Origin: Marsupella aquatica
Lineage: Eukaryota; Marchantiophyta
Direction: 5' to 3'
Length of the DNA stretch: 64,000 bases
Assembly (NCBI GenBank): GCA_973895155.1
Contig: OZ316899.1
Location: 1,488,001-1,552,000 of the forward strand
The position numbers and the translations under genes are program-made. This document shows positions 42,176 through 54,174 of the stretch, one piece after another (the stretch's first letter is position 1; each line of letters starts with the position of its first letter). The notes under the pieces were generated by a model that saw nothing but the letters and a program-made list of their open reading frames with translations, searched no databases and was not told the DNA's origin.

Positions 42176-43827
42176 ATGAGACTGGAAAGGCTGGAAGCCA
42201 AGCTGGACCCGAATTTGAAGAAGCAGATTAATATGATCCAAGCACGGCAATACCAGAAGCTCGACTTAGGAGAAGGAAGGGAACTGAACTTAGGGAGGGA
42301 CCTAACACCTGAGCTCGAGAAGGAGATCAGTGAATTACTAATTGAATTTCAGGATGTGTTTGCATGGAGTCACCAAGATCTGAAGGGAGTAGACCCAAAA
42401 CTAGGAGAACACCGAATCGATCTCATGTTAGGGGCCAAATCATTTCGACAACCGATTCGACGGATGAACCCTAAGTATTCTTTGATGGTAAAAACTGAAA
42501 TTGACAAGCTAGTAGAAGCCGGATTCATCACTCTAGTCCTACACTCAGACTGGGTATCTCCAATTGTGATAGTTCCCAAGAAAGCTCGACCCGATGGTAA
42601 GCCAAAGATCCGGGTTTGTCAGGATTATAGGAAGTTGAATAAGGCTACGTTAAAAGACCATTTTCCTTTACCCTTTATTGATATGGTACTAGACATGGTA
42701 GCCAGTCATGAACTATACTCATTCATGGATGGATACTCTGGTTATAACCAAATCAGGATTAGGCAGGAGGACCAAATCAAGACGGCCTTCATCATAGAAT
42801 GGGGGATCTATGTCTTCAATCGTATGCCGTTTGGACTCTGTAACGCACCAGCAATGTTCCAACGATTAATGGTGAACATTTTCCACGACTACTTGAGAAA
42901 ATTCATGGAAATCTTCATTGATGACTTTGCAGTGTTTGGGAAGGCATCAAAACATGCTAAATGCCTAAGGAAAACCTTCATGAGATGCAGAGAGGTAGGT
43001 CTCAAGTTACACCCCGATAAATGTTTCTTTGGAGTAACAGAGGGTGTGCTACTAGGTCACAAGGTATCAAAGAAGGGCATTGAGATTGATAAGGGTAAGC
43101 TAGCAGTATGGCTAGATATCATGCAACCTAAGAACATAAAGGATGTGAGATCCTTCTTGGGGTGCATTGGCTATTATCGCCGGTTCATCAAGGACTTTGC
43201 CAAACTAGCTTTACCATTAACCAACATGCTCAAAGCAGGTGCAGACTTTGAGCCCACACTAGAACGAGTAACAGCAGTAGTAGAATTGAAGCAAATGTTA
43301 GTAGAGGCCCCAGTCATGATAGCACCAGACTGGAACAAGGATTTTCATGTCTTTGTAGATGTCTCAGGCTTTTGTATCGGCTCAGTACTAAGTCAGTTGG
43401 ATGCGAAAGGAAGGGACCATCCCATATACTTTGCAAGCCGCCAACTTGCCGATGCCAAACGCAATTACTCCACCACAGAAAGAGAAGCATTAGGAGTCAT
43501 TTATTCCTGTAAAAGTTTAGGCATTATTTACTGGGGTACAAAGTAATCTTTCATACCGATCATGAAAGTTTGAAGTACCTAGTAAATAAGCCGGACCTTA
43601 CAGGTAGGGTAGCAAGATGGATTTTGCTATTACAGGAGTTTGACTACGAGCTAAAAATCAAGCCAGGAAAGCTACACGCCAATGCCGACTTCTTTTCAAG
43701 GATCACTGGTGAACCTGCCACGGATTGCATCGATGATCGATTTCCCGACGAGGAGCTATTCGTTGTGGAAATAGCTGATACATGGTACCCTGAGATTTTA
43801 CAATTTCTCAGCACATCCAGATTATAG
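42176..43827 (+). pseudogene. Family U reverse transcriptase and RNase H
   Basis: RT shows DYRKLNKATLKDHFPLPFID, RMPFGLCNAPAMFQRLM and FIDDFAVFG, then VRSFLGCIGYYRRFIKDFAK. RNase H has VFVDVSGFCIGSVLSQ and TEREALGVIYSCKS. A lost A in the run near 43513 shifts the frame (ORF end 43546); it resumes as HTDHESLKYLVN at 43555. TAG at 43825 follows. The catalytic acidic residues are all present, so the enzyme was once functional. Athila/Tat group by the RRFIKDF and PDW blocks. Confidence 0.9.
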
Positions 43828-45092
43828 CCAGGGCTAAACAGAGAGCAAGCCGCAATCTTTCTGCGGAAGGTCAGACAGTATCAGTGCATTAAGGGTATCC
43901 TACACAGGTATGGAATCAGCGGCACGATTCAAAGGTGTTTGGAAAAAGGAGAGGTAAAACGAGTCCTATGGGCTATGCATGGGGAGGAAGCCAGAGGACA
44001 TTTTTCTCCAGCAACCACATCTAAAAAGATATTAAATGTCGGTTACTGGTGGCCCACCTTGCACAAGGATGTCTATCAGTTTATCAAACAATGCGACCCT
44101 TGTCAGCGAGCGGGAGGACCAAGGGCGTCCACAAGACATCCACTACACCCTATTCTACCTCTGGCACCATTTGAGAAATGGGGTATTGACTACTTGGGAC
44201 CTCTGAAACCATTGACCCATCCTCAAAAAAACAAGTACATAATCCTGGCCACGGATTATGCAACCAAGTGGGTAGAGGCCAGGCCGACAACGAAGGATGA
44301 TGCAATTACTACGACTCAATTCATGTATGAGCAGATCTTCACCAGGTATGGCGCACCCCTAGAATTAGTTAGTGATAGAGGAACCCATTTTTGAATGATA
44401 TAATTAGTCGTTTAAATGAGCAGTATTTAGTTAGACATAGGCCTACTACTCCCTACCACCCAAAGGCAAATGGGTTGACAAAACGAGCAAATGGAATTAT
44501 AGGAAAGATATTGAACAAAACCGTAGCCTAGAAGAAACTCGATTGGGATGATAAATTGTTTGCTGTTGTTTTTGCTTACAATTTAGCCTATAAATCCACT
44601 ACCGGTCATACACCTTTTTTCTTAACCTTTGGACAGGAAGCCCTGGTACCCATGCAACTTGAGATTCCTACATTTCAAGTTACAATTGAGGAGAGAACCT
44701 CAGAGGAGGAAAGCCTAAAGGAGCGAGAATATAGGTTAGAAGCTTTAGAGGAGGCAAGAATGATTTCAGCCGAGAGAGTAGAATATAGACAGAATACCAT
44801 GAAGCAGCAGTATGATAAAAGGTTGAAACTAGTTAGTATTCACACTGGAGATCTTGTATTACTTTATGACAGTAGGTATAGTAGGTTTCCGGGGAAACTT
44901 TACACTCACTGGTTAGGACCTTTCAGGGTATCAATGAAGTTCTCTAATGGCTCTGTGCAATTGGCCAACATTACTGGAGAGGTGTACCCAGTTTGCATCC
45001 ATTACGACCGCCTCAAGAAATACTATATGGACGAAGATGAAGTTGTTCGCGAGGACGCTTCACAATTAGATGGGGAGCTATGTGATGCCTAG
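43828..45092 (+). pseudogene. Family U integrase, frameshifted, catalytic Glu changed
   Basis: Zinc site HGEEARGHFSPATTSKKIL with CDPCQRAG; core WGIDYLGPLK and LVSDRGTHF carry both Asp. A missing T in the run at 44387-44392 shifts the frame. After it, the third block reads GLTKRANGI where family H has GLTERANGI, so the catalytic Glu is Lys. A TAG near 44529 follows. The C-terminal part FPGKLYTHWLGPFRV ends with DASQLDGELCDA at 45092, overlapping the first 12 bases of LTR2, as expected if the stop codon lies in the LTR. Confidence 0.87.
45069..45080 (+). promoter_or_regulatory. Family U polypurine tract
   Basis: GATGGGGAGCTA directly before TGTGATGCC of LTR2, similar in its end (GGAGCTA-TGTG) to the family H tract (GGGCTA-TGTG). 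Confidence 0.75.
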
Positions 45093-45221
45093 CCAGGAAT
45101 CACTAGGCCAGTTAAGTGGGGAAAACGGAGGTGTACCCTATAAACACATTAGTATAGTAACAAAAACAAGGAAAATATAAAAATTAAGTGTGACTATGGA
45201 ACCCGGGCCGAGGCCGGAGGT

Positions 45222-45226
45222 AAGGA
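45222..45226 (+). repeat. Target site duplication of H2, left (AAGGA)
   Basis: AAGGA before the LTR; the right copy at 58622-58626 reads AAGAA. LTR1 at the matching empty site reads ggaggaaggacg. Confidence 0.85.
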
Positions 45227-46522
45227 TGTGGTATGGGTGTCCCTGCAATTTTTTCTGGAAACTTGTTTATTTTTAGCATATCTCAAGATTTACTTACACT
45301 TTAGACGCCTCCGGCCAACATTTACTTGTTCTGGACACTTATAGAAATATTTGACATCTCCGGCTTTCCTGACGATTCCTAGTGTACTTTGCCCGACGTT
45401 GTGACCAGCGTCCGTTTCTTTTACTCATGACGCTTTTGGCAGCGCCCGACCGCCACCAAGACTCTATGAGGATTTCACACGACGTTGTGAGCAGCGTCCA
45501 CCCTAGTATTGACGCTGTGAGCAGCGTCCGTTGGTTTTACTTCAGACGTTTTCTAGCAGCGTCCGCTCGTCACTTAGACTTAGTTTTTGAAGTAGATTAC
45601 TAGTAGAGTAGTATTTTGCCACCCTGGAAGTACTTATGTTGTACTTCTCCCTTGTTTAGTTTTAAGCTTGGAAAGGCACGACTGTTCTTGCCTCCTCCAT
45701 TTTTGGATTCCAGCACTTATAAGACAGAGTAGAGTGATCATTTGAAGTAGAGAGAAATAGACTTAATACTGTATTCAGAATTGAGTCTTCTGAATAGTTT
45801 CCTCCTCCTTCCATTGTAACAAGGCATGTTGTGAGTGTTTTGTATGGAAGTAAAGCTGTATTGATTGAAGTTGAGATTGAATTCAAGAGATTCCTGTGGT
45901 GATTGAATTTAGTTACAGATTTTTGAAAGTCGTATTGAATTCACTGCTAGGCTTGCTTGCAGAGTCGGGATTCGCTAGCCAATTCAAGAATAGTTAATGA
46001 TAAATGAGAAGTAAATTCTGATTCTCAGAGTAGTCAGTACCGTTGCTTTGATTCTGGAATATGGTTTAGAGTTTGACTGAATTGCGCATCGCTGACGTCA
46101 AACCATGTTGACGGCATTTTAAATCATATCATTCATTTGCAACCAGAAAGCTTCTAGTTCATCAGATTGAGAATTCCATTATCATTAACCTTTGTGTTTT
46201 GAAGCGTGAGATTGATGAATTGTGAGGCAGATTTCATGTCTATACTAAGCCCAAATCCTTTTTGAAGGAGTGGCATTAGCAGCTTGTAGTCTCTAAATCC
46301 TTACTCATTTCTTCTTTGATTCATAAATCAAAAGTTCAGTTACTTGGTTGTTTGTTTATTTGATTTTTTTGTTGAAAAGTGAAGTCAGCATAGAGCTCAG
46401 GGCTCTAAATCACTCAGAGTGATAAAAGTTATACAATTCATTCTGAAATCTATTCTTAAAGGGATCGAAACCCTGGTTTTAGGTGAGAAGAGTCACTTTT
46501 GATACTTTAGCACTATACGACA
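45227..46522 (+). mobile_element. H2 5' LTR
   Basis: TGTGGTATGG to TATACGACA. Hairpin array reduced to about five units between 45396 and 45563. One extra T in gatactttagc near its end against the other three LTRs. Confidence 0.95.
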
Positions 46523-46528
46523 TCTTTT

Positions 46529-46546
46529 TGGCGCCGCTGCCGGGGA
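46529..46546 (+). other. H2 primer binding site (tRNA-Asp type)
   Basis: TGGCGCCGCTGCCGGGGA, identical to H1. Confidence 0.88.
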
Positions 46547-47741
46547 ACGAATTTAAGATTGAATTGACGTACAGGCAGTGTATGCCAGAAGGAGCTAGAC
46601 GGGAGAGGAATTCACGTTCTACTATAATTGTGAAGGTGCGTCATCACTGCAGTTAAAAAGATGAAGAGCTTCCATTTCGAGGTGATGCTGTACTCTATCC
46701 AAAGCGCCCCGGAAGCTCTCTTAAGAGTATTGGAAAAATTTGTGGTGCCAAACTTAAGAGAAGAAACCCCTCTCCCACCAGAAAAGGCCTCACAGAGAGG
46801 AGCTGTTGCTCGTCAAGTTGCTTTGGAGACAATCGAAGACACCAAAGACACTTTGAGTGACAAGTGAAGTTATCATAACTTTGCTCGGGATGTATGATTT
46901 GTAAAATTGTCCAACCATCCTGGTTCGTGTGACCGATGCCACCTATCCAATCTTTGGGAACATTAAGAATTAGGAATTTGAGGAATCGTTATGTTAATTC
47001 TTGGGTTCTGAGCCTGAGAGGGAGGAATGGCATACATTGGTTAACTATCACCTGGTGGGAAGATGAAAGTTTGCATTTAGTAATATTAAGGCTGAATGGT
47101 AGGATCACATAGGAGAGATATTTAGTCATTTCCATTCGGGAGTTAGCGGAAGGAATCATGCACCAGGAATTGCGTAGAAGATTAGGAAGGAGATAGACGC
47201 CTGATTGGCCTAGTGTAGCGTACCATGTGGTAAAGAAATTTCAGGGTGTAGGAAGTCGGAGATTATGGGGAACGCCCGGTTCCATTAATCGCCACCGTAA
47301 GGACGAGATAAGGAAGGACGCTGCGAAGAGCATCCAATGCGATTCGTCCCAGAAGACTCCACAAGTCAAGACGCTTCCAGTAGCGTCCGATCCCAGTGGA
47401 CGCTGTGAGCAGCGTCCGGCGGAATCTGTGATGAACCAACGTGCGCGACGCTTCTGGTGTGCCTTTCCGCGTCTCAACCCCGAGGGACGCACCAGGGAAA
47501 ACGAGGTTTTAGAATCTCGACTGGTCACTGAAGGGAAGTATTAGCTATGGGAACGGGATAGCAAGGGGGAGGAATCATGCAAGGGATGTTGAACGACGCT
47601 ACGGGAAGTCACTTTGAGGAAGCAGGTTCATATCTCCCGGAGTGGGGTGATAACGTCGCACCTAAATAATGACTCCTTACATAAAGACTCCTGAGGAGCG
47701 GGTCGGGTGTCTCAAAATCACCCGTGCTTGGAGAATGAGGG
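46547..47741 (+). other. H2 leader with upstream ORF and hairpins
   Basis: Holds the second copy of the 68-codon ORF (46661-46867) and leader hairpins around 47317-47420; of the three, GACGCTGTGAGCAGCGTCC is intact, the first is damaged (agcatcc for agcgtcc). Confidence 0.75.
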
Positions 47742-49235
47742 ATGTCTGAGGGAGATCCACCAAATAAAAGAAAACCTACCAAGACCTCCAGTAATTCGGA
47801 TGCCGAAAAATCAGTAGTGACCCCTCGAACATTATTACCCGAATTCCAGTCACCAGGAGCACCTGCACCGGGTAGTGTGTGGAAACAAGTGAGATCTATT
47901 CAAGAGGCAAGTGGCTCTGTGGAAAGGCCCACGTCGACCCGAACCCTATTTGTAAATCTTCGTTCAGGTCCAAAACTGATTGGTTCTCAAAAGATCAAGC
48001 TCCGCCACCAGACAGTACATTCGGTGAACCAAATTGACTCTGGTGTGGATAGTGCCACTGAGAGGGCCTTATCTCATACTGAAGGAAGAAATTTGGGTTT
48101 GCCCGAGAACACAGTTGCAGAACCGCTGGCCCAAGATAATTCTGTCGATCTTTTACAATTGGATAATCCAGAACCACTGAGCGAAGCCGGTGGTTCGTCC
48201 TCTAGTGAGACAAGCAGTAGTTCTGGTAGCAGCAGCCAATCCGGCAGTTCAGGCTTGGGCAGCCCAAACCCATTTGCTACCCGATCAGCTCTTCCTTTTG
48301 TTACCCTCCTAGCTCCAACCACGATGGCTCGAAATAATGTGAGGTACGACCGGTTCTTTGGTACTTCCAAGGAGGATGCAGAGGTGTATTTGAAAGAATT
48401 TGAAGCTGCAGCTGCATCCAATGGACAGAGTCAAGACGCTGAAAAAGCCAATCTGTTTGGTGGTCTAATGAAAAAGGGTGCTCAGAAATGGTATGACCGT
48501 TTCCCGGACAAGCAGGATTGGGGGAAATTGAAGGCTGCTTTCTTGGCCAAATATAAAGAAGAAGGAGCAGCTGCGCGTGCCTTTGCCCGAATCTCACATC
48601 TGCACATGAAGAAACATGGGTCTGTAAGGAAATATGCCGACAAATTATTGGATTTGGTAGATCAATATAATCCAGCTACCTCGAAATCTACTATCAAGGA
48701 CTGGTTTATTAACGGTTTACCCTCCAGGATTGCTCGTTACGTGAGACGAGAAGGTGGCACCACTTTGGAAGAAGTACAAGAGGCAGCCCAGAAGTACGTG
48801 GACTCGGAAATTTCAGAGAGAAAACGAGTTAAGAAAGACCTGAAGAAAGACAAAAGAAAGAAGAAGAAAATGTCCAGGTCTAAATCTGACTCGGAGGCGG
48901 AATCAAGTGAAAGTAGCACTAGTGAGGAGGACGAGAGTACAAATTCGAGCACTAGTGATAGTTCAAGCTCAAGTTCCGACTCAGAATCTGTTGCTCCTAA
49001 AAAGAAGAAATCCTCTGTAAAAGGGAATAATAAAGTTCCCAACCAGAAGAAGATGGATCGCATGATGGAAGAACTCTCTGGTCAATTGTCCAAGTTGAAT
49101 GTCAATATTACCGCGGTAAAACCAGTGCGAAGGTTGCCTGCTCCCATGAGAATGAACGTATGGTGCACCCGATGCAGTCAGCAGGGCCATTACCCAAACG
49201 AGTGCCCCACATTACGAACTCCGGTGATTATGTAG
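47742..49235 (+). pseudogene. H2 gag, frameshifted after the first zinc knuckle
   Basis: Opens MSEGDPPNKRKPTKTSS as in H1 and is nearly the same protein, with a ten-residue Ser/Gly insertion (about residues 158-167). It includes the first knuckle CTRCSQQGHYPNEC. One base missing near 49228 (gtgattatg for gtgaattatg in H1) shifts the frame and stops it at 49235. Confidence 0.9.
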
Positions 49236-50737
49236 ATGGTCAAGAAGAGGCTAAGGAGTATGAGTACGACCTCGCGTATACCGTCCAAACAGCACCCCCT
49301 GGACAGTATTTCCCACCACCTCCTGCTTCCAGGCCGACTTGGGGACCACCTAAGCCCACTTTCAATAAACCAACGTCAAGACCACCCATGGGACCCCCGG
49401 GAGGATATCCACCACGAGGAATACCACGTCAAAAAGGGGCTTGTTGGAATTGTGGCCAACCTGATCATTATTCACCCCAGTGCCCTTATCCCAAACAGGA
49501 GGTGGGGTATACACCTGTCTGTGGAAACTGTGGAAAAGAAGGACACTTACCGGTGGAATGCCCGAATCCGGCTAAGCCTAGGCTGATGGTTCGATTTGCT
49601 CAAGAACCAGTTAAAGAAGCCAGTCGACCTGAAGCCAAGATTCGGATGGTTTATTCTGAAGAGATGGAGCAATGCAGCTTCATTCAACATATGGATGTAA
49701 ATCGGGTGGAATTAAAGCCAGATTCACTTTTTCATCAACCAGTATTCGGGGTGGTGCCTGATGTCTTGGTAAGTCATTTAGTGAAACCGGAAGTAGTTGG
49801 TATGCCAAATGATCGAGTTCAGAATCGGGATAAAGTTCTGACTAATATTTACGCAACTACTCGTTCGAAGAAAAAGGAGACCAAGAAGCACGAGCATCAG
49901 AAGGTCGCGAAAGCTCCCAAGGATGAAGGGCGCAAGCCATGTGAGGAAGGCCTAGACAAAGAAGACGACCCTGCTTATGACCGATATGACCCAAAATACT
50001 TCTTGCCCGACATCTCTTTGGAAGTGAAAGACCATCTGGAAGAGCTAGTTAAGGAGCAAGTGCAATCTCCTAACCCACCAGTAGTAGTCAAAGCTAAAGA
50101 ACCACTGAAAAATCCAGGTTATGATATTGTTGAAGATGTCAAGAATCATCCTGCACATATCACCATTGGGGAATTATTACAGGACAATCCCGTTTATAGG
50201 CGACAGCTGAGGAGCCTCCTTGCAGGAAAACGGAGGAAGAAGAAGTTACCTTCTGTGGATGTGCTACGAACAGAGTGGGAGGACAAAGGACCAATGGAAA
50301 TTGAGGTTCAAATCCAGGGGTGTGTCATTCGGAGAGTTCCTGTGGATGGAGGAGCCAGCGTTAATCTGATTACACAGTCAACAGCATTTAATTTGGGTTT
50401 CACTAAGTTTGAGCCCACTCCCAAGATTTTGTGCATGGCGGATCAGTCTCGTGTGGTACCCATAGGAAAGTTGACCAAAGTAGAAACTTTGATTGCTGGT
50501 GTCCCTTTTCTGTTGGATTATGTGGTTATTAATCCGGAAATACCATCCAACTTTCCTGTTTTGTTAGGCCGACCATGGTTGTATAAGGCTCAAGTTCAGG
50601 TTAATTGGCAATCTCAAGAGCTTTCATTTGGGAAACCTAAGGTGACTGTTAGTTGGGTTCCGGAACCACATTTTGGAGAAACACAAACAGATGATGGGTA
50701 CACCTCGGATTTTTTGACCTCTTCGCTAGTCCTGTAG
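49228..50737 (+). pseudogene. H2 gag C-terminus and protease
   Basis: After the frameshift the normal frame goes on: knuckles CWNCGQPDHYSPQC and CGNCGKEGHLPVEC, the gag tail, then CGA (Arg) where H1 has TGA, and protease VPVDGGASVNLI with FPVLLGRPWL. So gag and PR are one frame in the ancestor. It ends at TAG 50735-50737, a CAG-to-TAG change against H1. Confidence 0.9.
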
Positions 50738-53500
50738 CCATTGGAATTTGAACTGGAGGAAGTTTGTTACTTGGAAGTTTATTTGTCTGATGCTCCCATA
50801 AAACCAACTAGGCCCTCCTGACAATTAATTTCATCATCGGAAGTGGGCCCAGCAGCAGACAAACCTCCTAATACTGAGTCTACTGGGGATTTACACCATG
50901 ATATGGGAGTGTCAGCTACCCTTGAGCCAGTTACACCAGAAGTATCCGAACTTGGACTTCAGCCGGCAAACCTCACGGATGGAATTGTGGATCCAAAAGC
51001 TTGCCAAAAAATCGAAATTGAGCCAAGCAAGTTTTTGAATATTGGTAAGCATATCGAAGGGGAGCTACGGGAACAGTATATCAGTTTATTAACCCAATAT
51101 AAAGATGTTTTTGCCAGGAGTCATTCTGATTTAAAAGGTATCCATCCACATTTGGGCGAACATCGTATTGACCTTATGGAAGGAGCAGTACCTGTCCGAC
51201 AGAGACAGTACCGTTTGAACCCCAAATATTCCATCCTGGTTAAAGACGAGTTCGACAAGCTCACGGCTGCTGGATTTATCTACCCGGTCTTGAGTAGTGA
51301 ATGGGTCTCACCAATTGTCATTGTCCCCAAAAAGCCGGGACCCGATGGTAAAACAAAAATTCGCGTTTGTCAAGACTTCCGGAAGTTGAATGCTGCCACT
51401 CGGAAAGATCATTATCCTTTGCCATTTATTGATCTGGTACTTGATTCAGTGGCCTTGCATGAGTTATACAGTTTTTTAGATGGGTACTCTGGTTATAACC
51501 AGGTGTCCATTCAGAAGGAGGATCGCGACAAGACTACGTTCACCACCGACTGGGGTACGTATGCATTTACCATGATGCCTTTTGGGCTGTGTAATGCCCC
51601 AGGTACTTTTCAGCGCATTATGATGATCATCTTTCAAGAATATTTGCGGCATTTCATGGAGATTTTTATTGACGACTTTTGTGTTTACGGGTCAGCGGCT
51701 GAACACCTCGTCCATTTGGAGAAGACATTTCAGAAGTGTAGAGAGGCTCAATTGTGTCTTCATCCAAAAAAGTGCTTTATTGGTATGAAGGAGGGAATTT
51801 TGTTAGGCCATGTTATTTCACAACGCGGCATTGAGGTTGATACGGAGAAGGTTAGAGTAATTGTGGAGTTGCAACCACCGACCGATTTAAAGCAGCTTCG
51901 TGCTTTTCTGGGACATGTGGGGTATTATCGTCGGTTCATTTATAAACATGCTAATATTGCCTTACCCTTAACCCAACTGTTAAAAAGTGATGTGGAAGAT
52001 ACATGGAATGAGGAGCGGCAGCAAGCATTCCAGTTGCTCAAGGATCGGTTAATCTCTGCACCTATTTTGTCACCCCCAGATTGGACTAAGAAGTTTCATG
52101 TCTTCATTGACTCTTCTGCGTTCTGCATTGGAGCTAATCTTAGTCAGAAGGATGTGGAAAACCGTGACCATCCAATTTACTATGCCAGCCGCCAAATGAG
52201 TGCAGCCGAGAAAAACTACTCTATCACTGAACGGGAAGCTTTGGCCATCGTCTTTGCGTGTAAGAAATTTTGTCACTATTTGTTGGGGTATCAGGTTATT
52301 TTTCACACTGATCATAATTCCTTAAAATATTTGGTTAACCAAGGGGATCTCTCAGGACGAGTAGCCCGGTGGGTTTTACTACTCCAAGAATTTGATTATG
52401 AAGTTCATGTCCGACCTGGCAAACATCATGAGAATGCAGACTTCCTATCTCGGTTACCTGGTCCAGAGAATCAGCATAATCTCTCCGATGAATTTCTTGA
52501 CGAGCATTTGTGGCATATTGAAGGGGAGTCTTCTCGATATTTTAATATTGTGCACATGCTGCTTCATGGAACATTTCCTGGAGGCTTTAATTCGGAAGAA
52601 CGAGCTGTCTTTGCTCATAAGGTGGGTCCCTATACCATTATTCGGGGCACTTTGTTTAAACAAGGTCCTGATCAACAATTGCGACGTTGTCTAGAGGATA
52701 GGGAACTTCCCCAAGTAATTGAAGCTTTACATTCAGGAGAGACCGGTGGGCATTATGCTGTGAATACCACAGTTAAGAAAATTTTGGATGCTGGATACTG
52801 GTGGCCTACTATGCATCGGGATACTTACAATTTTATTAAGACCTGTGATCCCTGTCAAAGGATCGGGAAACCCACTGCTAGTTCCAAATGGCCTCTTACG
52901 CCTATCCTTCCGTTGGCACCATTTGAGAAATGGGGGATTGATTTTATTGGCCCAATTTCTCCAGCAGCTCGGAAAAGCCGAAGCAAATATATTATTCTGG
53001 CCATTGATTATGCCACCAAATGGGTAGAGGCGAAAGCTACTCGCAAGAATGATGCTATAACCGCAGCTGCATTTCTCTTTGAGCACATTATCACCCGGTT
53101 TGGTTGTCCTTTGGAGTTGGTAAGCGATAGGGGTTTGCATTTTCTTAACTCAACTATTGAATTAATCACTGACCTTTATCTTATCAAGCATCGCAAAACT
53201 ACTCCTTACAACCCCCGAGCTAATGGCTTAACCGAGAGAGCTAATGGCATTATGGGCAAGATTCTGAATAAAATGGTAGAATCTCACAAGGAAGATTGGG
53301 ATGTGAAGCTCCATTCTGCATTATGGGCTTACCGCACCGCTGAGAAGATTACAACTCTTCACACCCCCTTCTATCTGACCTATGGCCTGAATAGTATTAT
53401 TCCTATAGAATTTTTGTTACCAACGGAACGTATCTTGGTACCAACCGACTCTCCCCTTCAGATAGTCTCTCACATCGGTTTTCCAATATTGTTAAATTAG
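50738..53500 (+). pseudogene. H2 RT, RNase H and most of integrase
   Basis: The shared TGA-CAA-TTA lies at 50819-50827, then the frame is open from 50822 for about 890 codons. RT has DFRKLNAATRKDHYPLPFID and FIDDF; RNase H DSSAFCIGANLSQ and HTDHNSLKYL; integrase CDPCQRIG, WGIDFIGPIS, LVSDRGLHFL and NGLTERANG. The codon that is TAG in H1 (27919) is CAG here, so RT and INT are joined. A missing base near 53442 shifts the frame in the integrase tail; it stops at 53500. Confidence 0.92.
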
Positions 53501-53793
53501 AAGAAGTTAGACTTTTAGCATTAGACCATACAGTCACCATTCAGAACCAGCGTAAACTTGCTTATGATAAGAAGCTACGCGTAGTGCAGTTAGATGTTGG
53601 TGATTTAGCATTAGTCTTTGATTCTCGTTCTATGCTATTTCCTGGGAAACTTCATACTCATTGGATTGGTCCTTACCAAGTGTCACACATCTGGGATAAT
53701 GGTTCAGTTTCATTGACTACCTTAGATGGTCACCCACTTAACACTAGAATCAATGGGTTTAGGATTAAACGGTACTATGAGTCTTCCATTTAG
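53501..53793 (+). pseudogene. H2 integrase C-terminus
   Basis: Resumes in the proper frame after the shift, with LVFDSRSMLFPGKLHTHWIG and RINGFRIKRYYESSI, ending TAG at 53791 exactly as H1. Confidence 0.9.
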
Positions 53794-53815
53794 AATTCCA
53801 CCTGGGACAGGTTGC

Positions 53816-54174
53816 AGTTTAAGTGGAGGGCGGTAGTTGTACTTAGTTAGAATTAGTGACCCTCCCTAGTAAGTATTCGGAATTTTTTAATTTTTTTTAG
53901 TTACTTTCAGTTTTTACATTGGACGCTGTGAGCAGCGTCCATTGTAACTCGACGCTGGGGAAGCGTCCACTTAGTTTACAAAGGACGCCGTGCGCAGCGT
54001 CCGCTTTTGTATTAGTTCAGTTGCATGAGATGCTGTGAGCCGATGACTAGGCGTCTTGTACGACGGCGGATTGCGATAGCTCAACGGGACGCTAAGGAGT
54101 AAGCAGTCACGCTTCGATCTAGTTCACTATGGAACACGATTCTCATTGAGCTTACGGAGCTAACGAGTCACGCG
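53816..54174 (+). other. H2 internal purine tract and hairpin gap
   Basis: AGTTTAAGTGGAGGGC at 53816-53831 (one change from H1), then hairpins GGACGCTGTGAGCAGCGTCC at 53921-53940, GACGCTGGGGAAGCGTCC near 53951 and GGACGCCGTGCGCAGCGTCC at 53983-54002. No gene. Confidence 0.8.
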
